Shown piece by piece: positions 63,714 to 64,000 of a stretch of DNA of 64,000 nt. Every line of letters begins with the position of its first letter. Within the stretch, counting starts at the first letter, position 1. Source of the DNA: Odontocerum albicorne (taxonomy: Eukaryota > Arthropoda > Insecta > Trichoptera > Odontoceridae); the NCBI GenBank assembly GCA_949825065.1, contig OX463862.1, forward strand, positions 20,565,071 to 20,629,070. Direction: 5' to 3'. The notes below the pieces were generated by a model, which did not search any database, was not told the DNA's origin, and was given only the letters and a program-made list of their open reading frames with translations. A program made the translations under genes and the position numbers.

Positions 63714-64000
63714 ATATCCGAATTGGTGATTCAGATATACTGATAAGCATTACTGGGAGACAATACTATCGTCAGCTCCAGTAATCGAACATTCAGGTTT
63801 AGAATCACCGGAAAAGGCATGGAATTTGCAGTTCATCATTGCACATGTTGGCAACACTACCGTATATGAAGAAACAATAACCTTTAATTGGCGCATGCAT
63901 ATTACCAGATGAGTTCTTTTTACCAGACTGGGTAAAAAATTGACTTTTTGTAGTACCATTGGGAAGCGAAGCTGAATACACCAGGTAAAAGTCAAGTGTT
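63714..64000. other. unassigned sequence at window end
   Basis: A minus-strand frame at 63750-63995 (81 residues, including TCAMMNCKFHAFSGDS) has no motif I recognise. Left uncalled. Confidence 0.35.

Noticed and set aside
63486..63750. FHIALF and YERRAL repeat ORFs
   Set aside because: Artefact of the 18-bp tandem repeat.
63750..63995. 81-residue minus-strand ORF at the window end
   Set aside because: No motif, no splice signals that can be judged, truncated by the window edge.

Overview
This is insect-like (at least arthropod) nuclear DNA: AT-rich, intron-bearing and crowded with transposable elements. There is no bacterial-style gene packing, and no rRNA, operon or CRISPR array. The only host gene I can support is MED25, Mediator complex subunit 25, on the + strand. 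Seven exons are visible: 4148-4333, 5479-5550, 7624-7917, 15022-15168, 15634-15768, 17545-17845 and a terminal exon ending at a TAA at 42900-42902. They encode the C-terminal half of the ACID activator-binding domain, then a long Gln/Gly/Met/Pro-rich tail. The 5' exons (von Willebrand A-like domain and start codon) are not in this window. The last intron is about 25 kb. Everything after about 43 kb looks intergenic.

The rest is mostly a transposon graveyard. Eight mariner-family insertions from several subfamilies lie at 1-959, 960-1921, 10305-11387, 12026-13318, 18495-19781, 27967-29240, 29304-30537 and 41631-42120. One (12026-13318) keeps an open 349-codon transposase with a complete DD34D triad, matching terminal inverted repeats and a TA duplication. 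Another (18495-19781) has an open frame but His in place of the third catalytic Asp. Other DNA-transposon traces are Tc1-like, piggyBac-like, hAT, Helitron, pogo/Tigger-type elements and a 215-bp MITE inside a minisatellite. RNA-mediated elements include many 5'-truncated copies of one RTE-like LINE ending in a (TATG)n-like tail, pieces of other LINEs, a tRNA-derived SINE with about a dozen copies, a second tRNA-derived SINE, and foldback repeats with a hammerhead-ribozyme-like core.

Region by region: 1-4.1 kb holds mariners, LINE, SINE and minisatellites; 4.1-18 kb the MED25 exons with insertions packed between them; 18-42.8 kb the giant last intron (mariners, Helitron, LINEs, a 200-N gap at 20978-21177, Tigger-type MITE, foldback); 42.8-43 kb the last exon and poly(A) signal; 43-64 kb tandem arrays, MITEs, hAT and another transposon-like pseudogene.

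No clearly new multi-gene system was found. The best leads are the intact mariner, the ribozyme-like foldback family, the Tigger-type MITE that resembles mammalian repeats as I remember them, and a LINE or SINE ending within about 75 bp of four of the seven MED25 splice acceptors.
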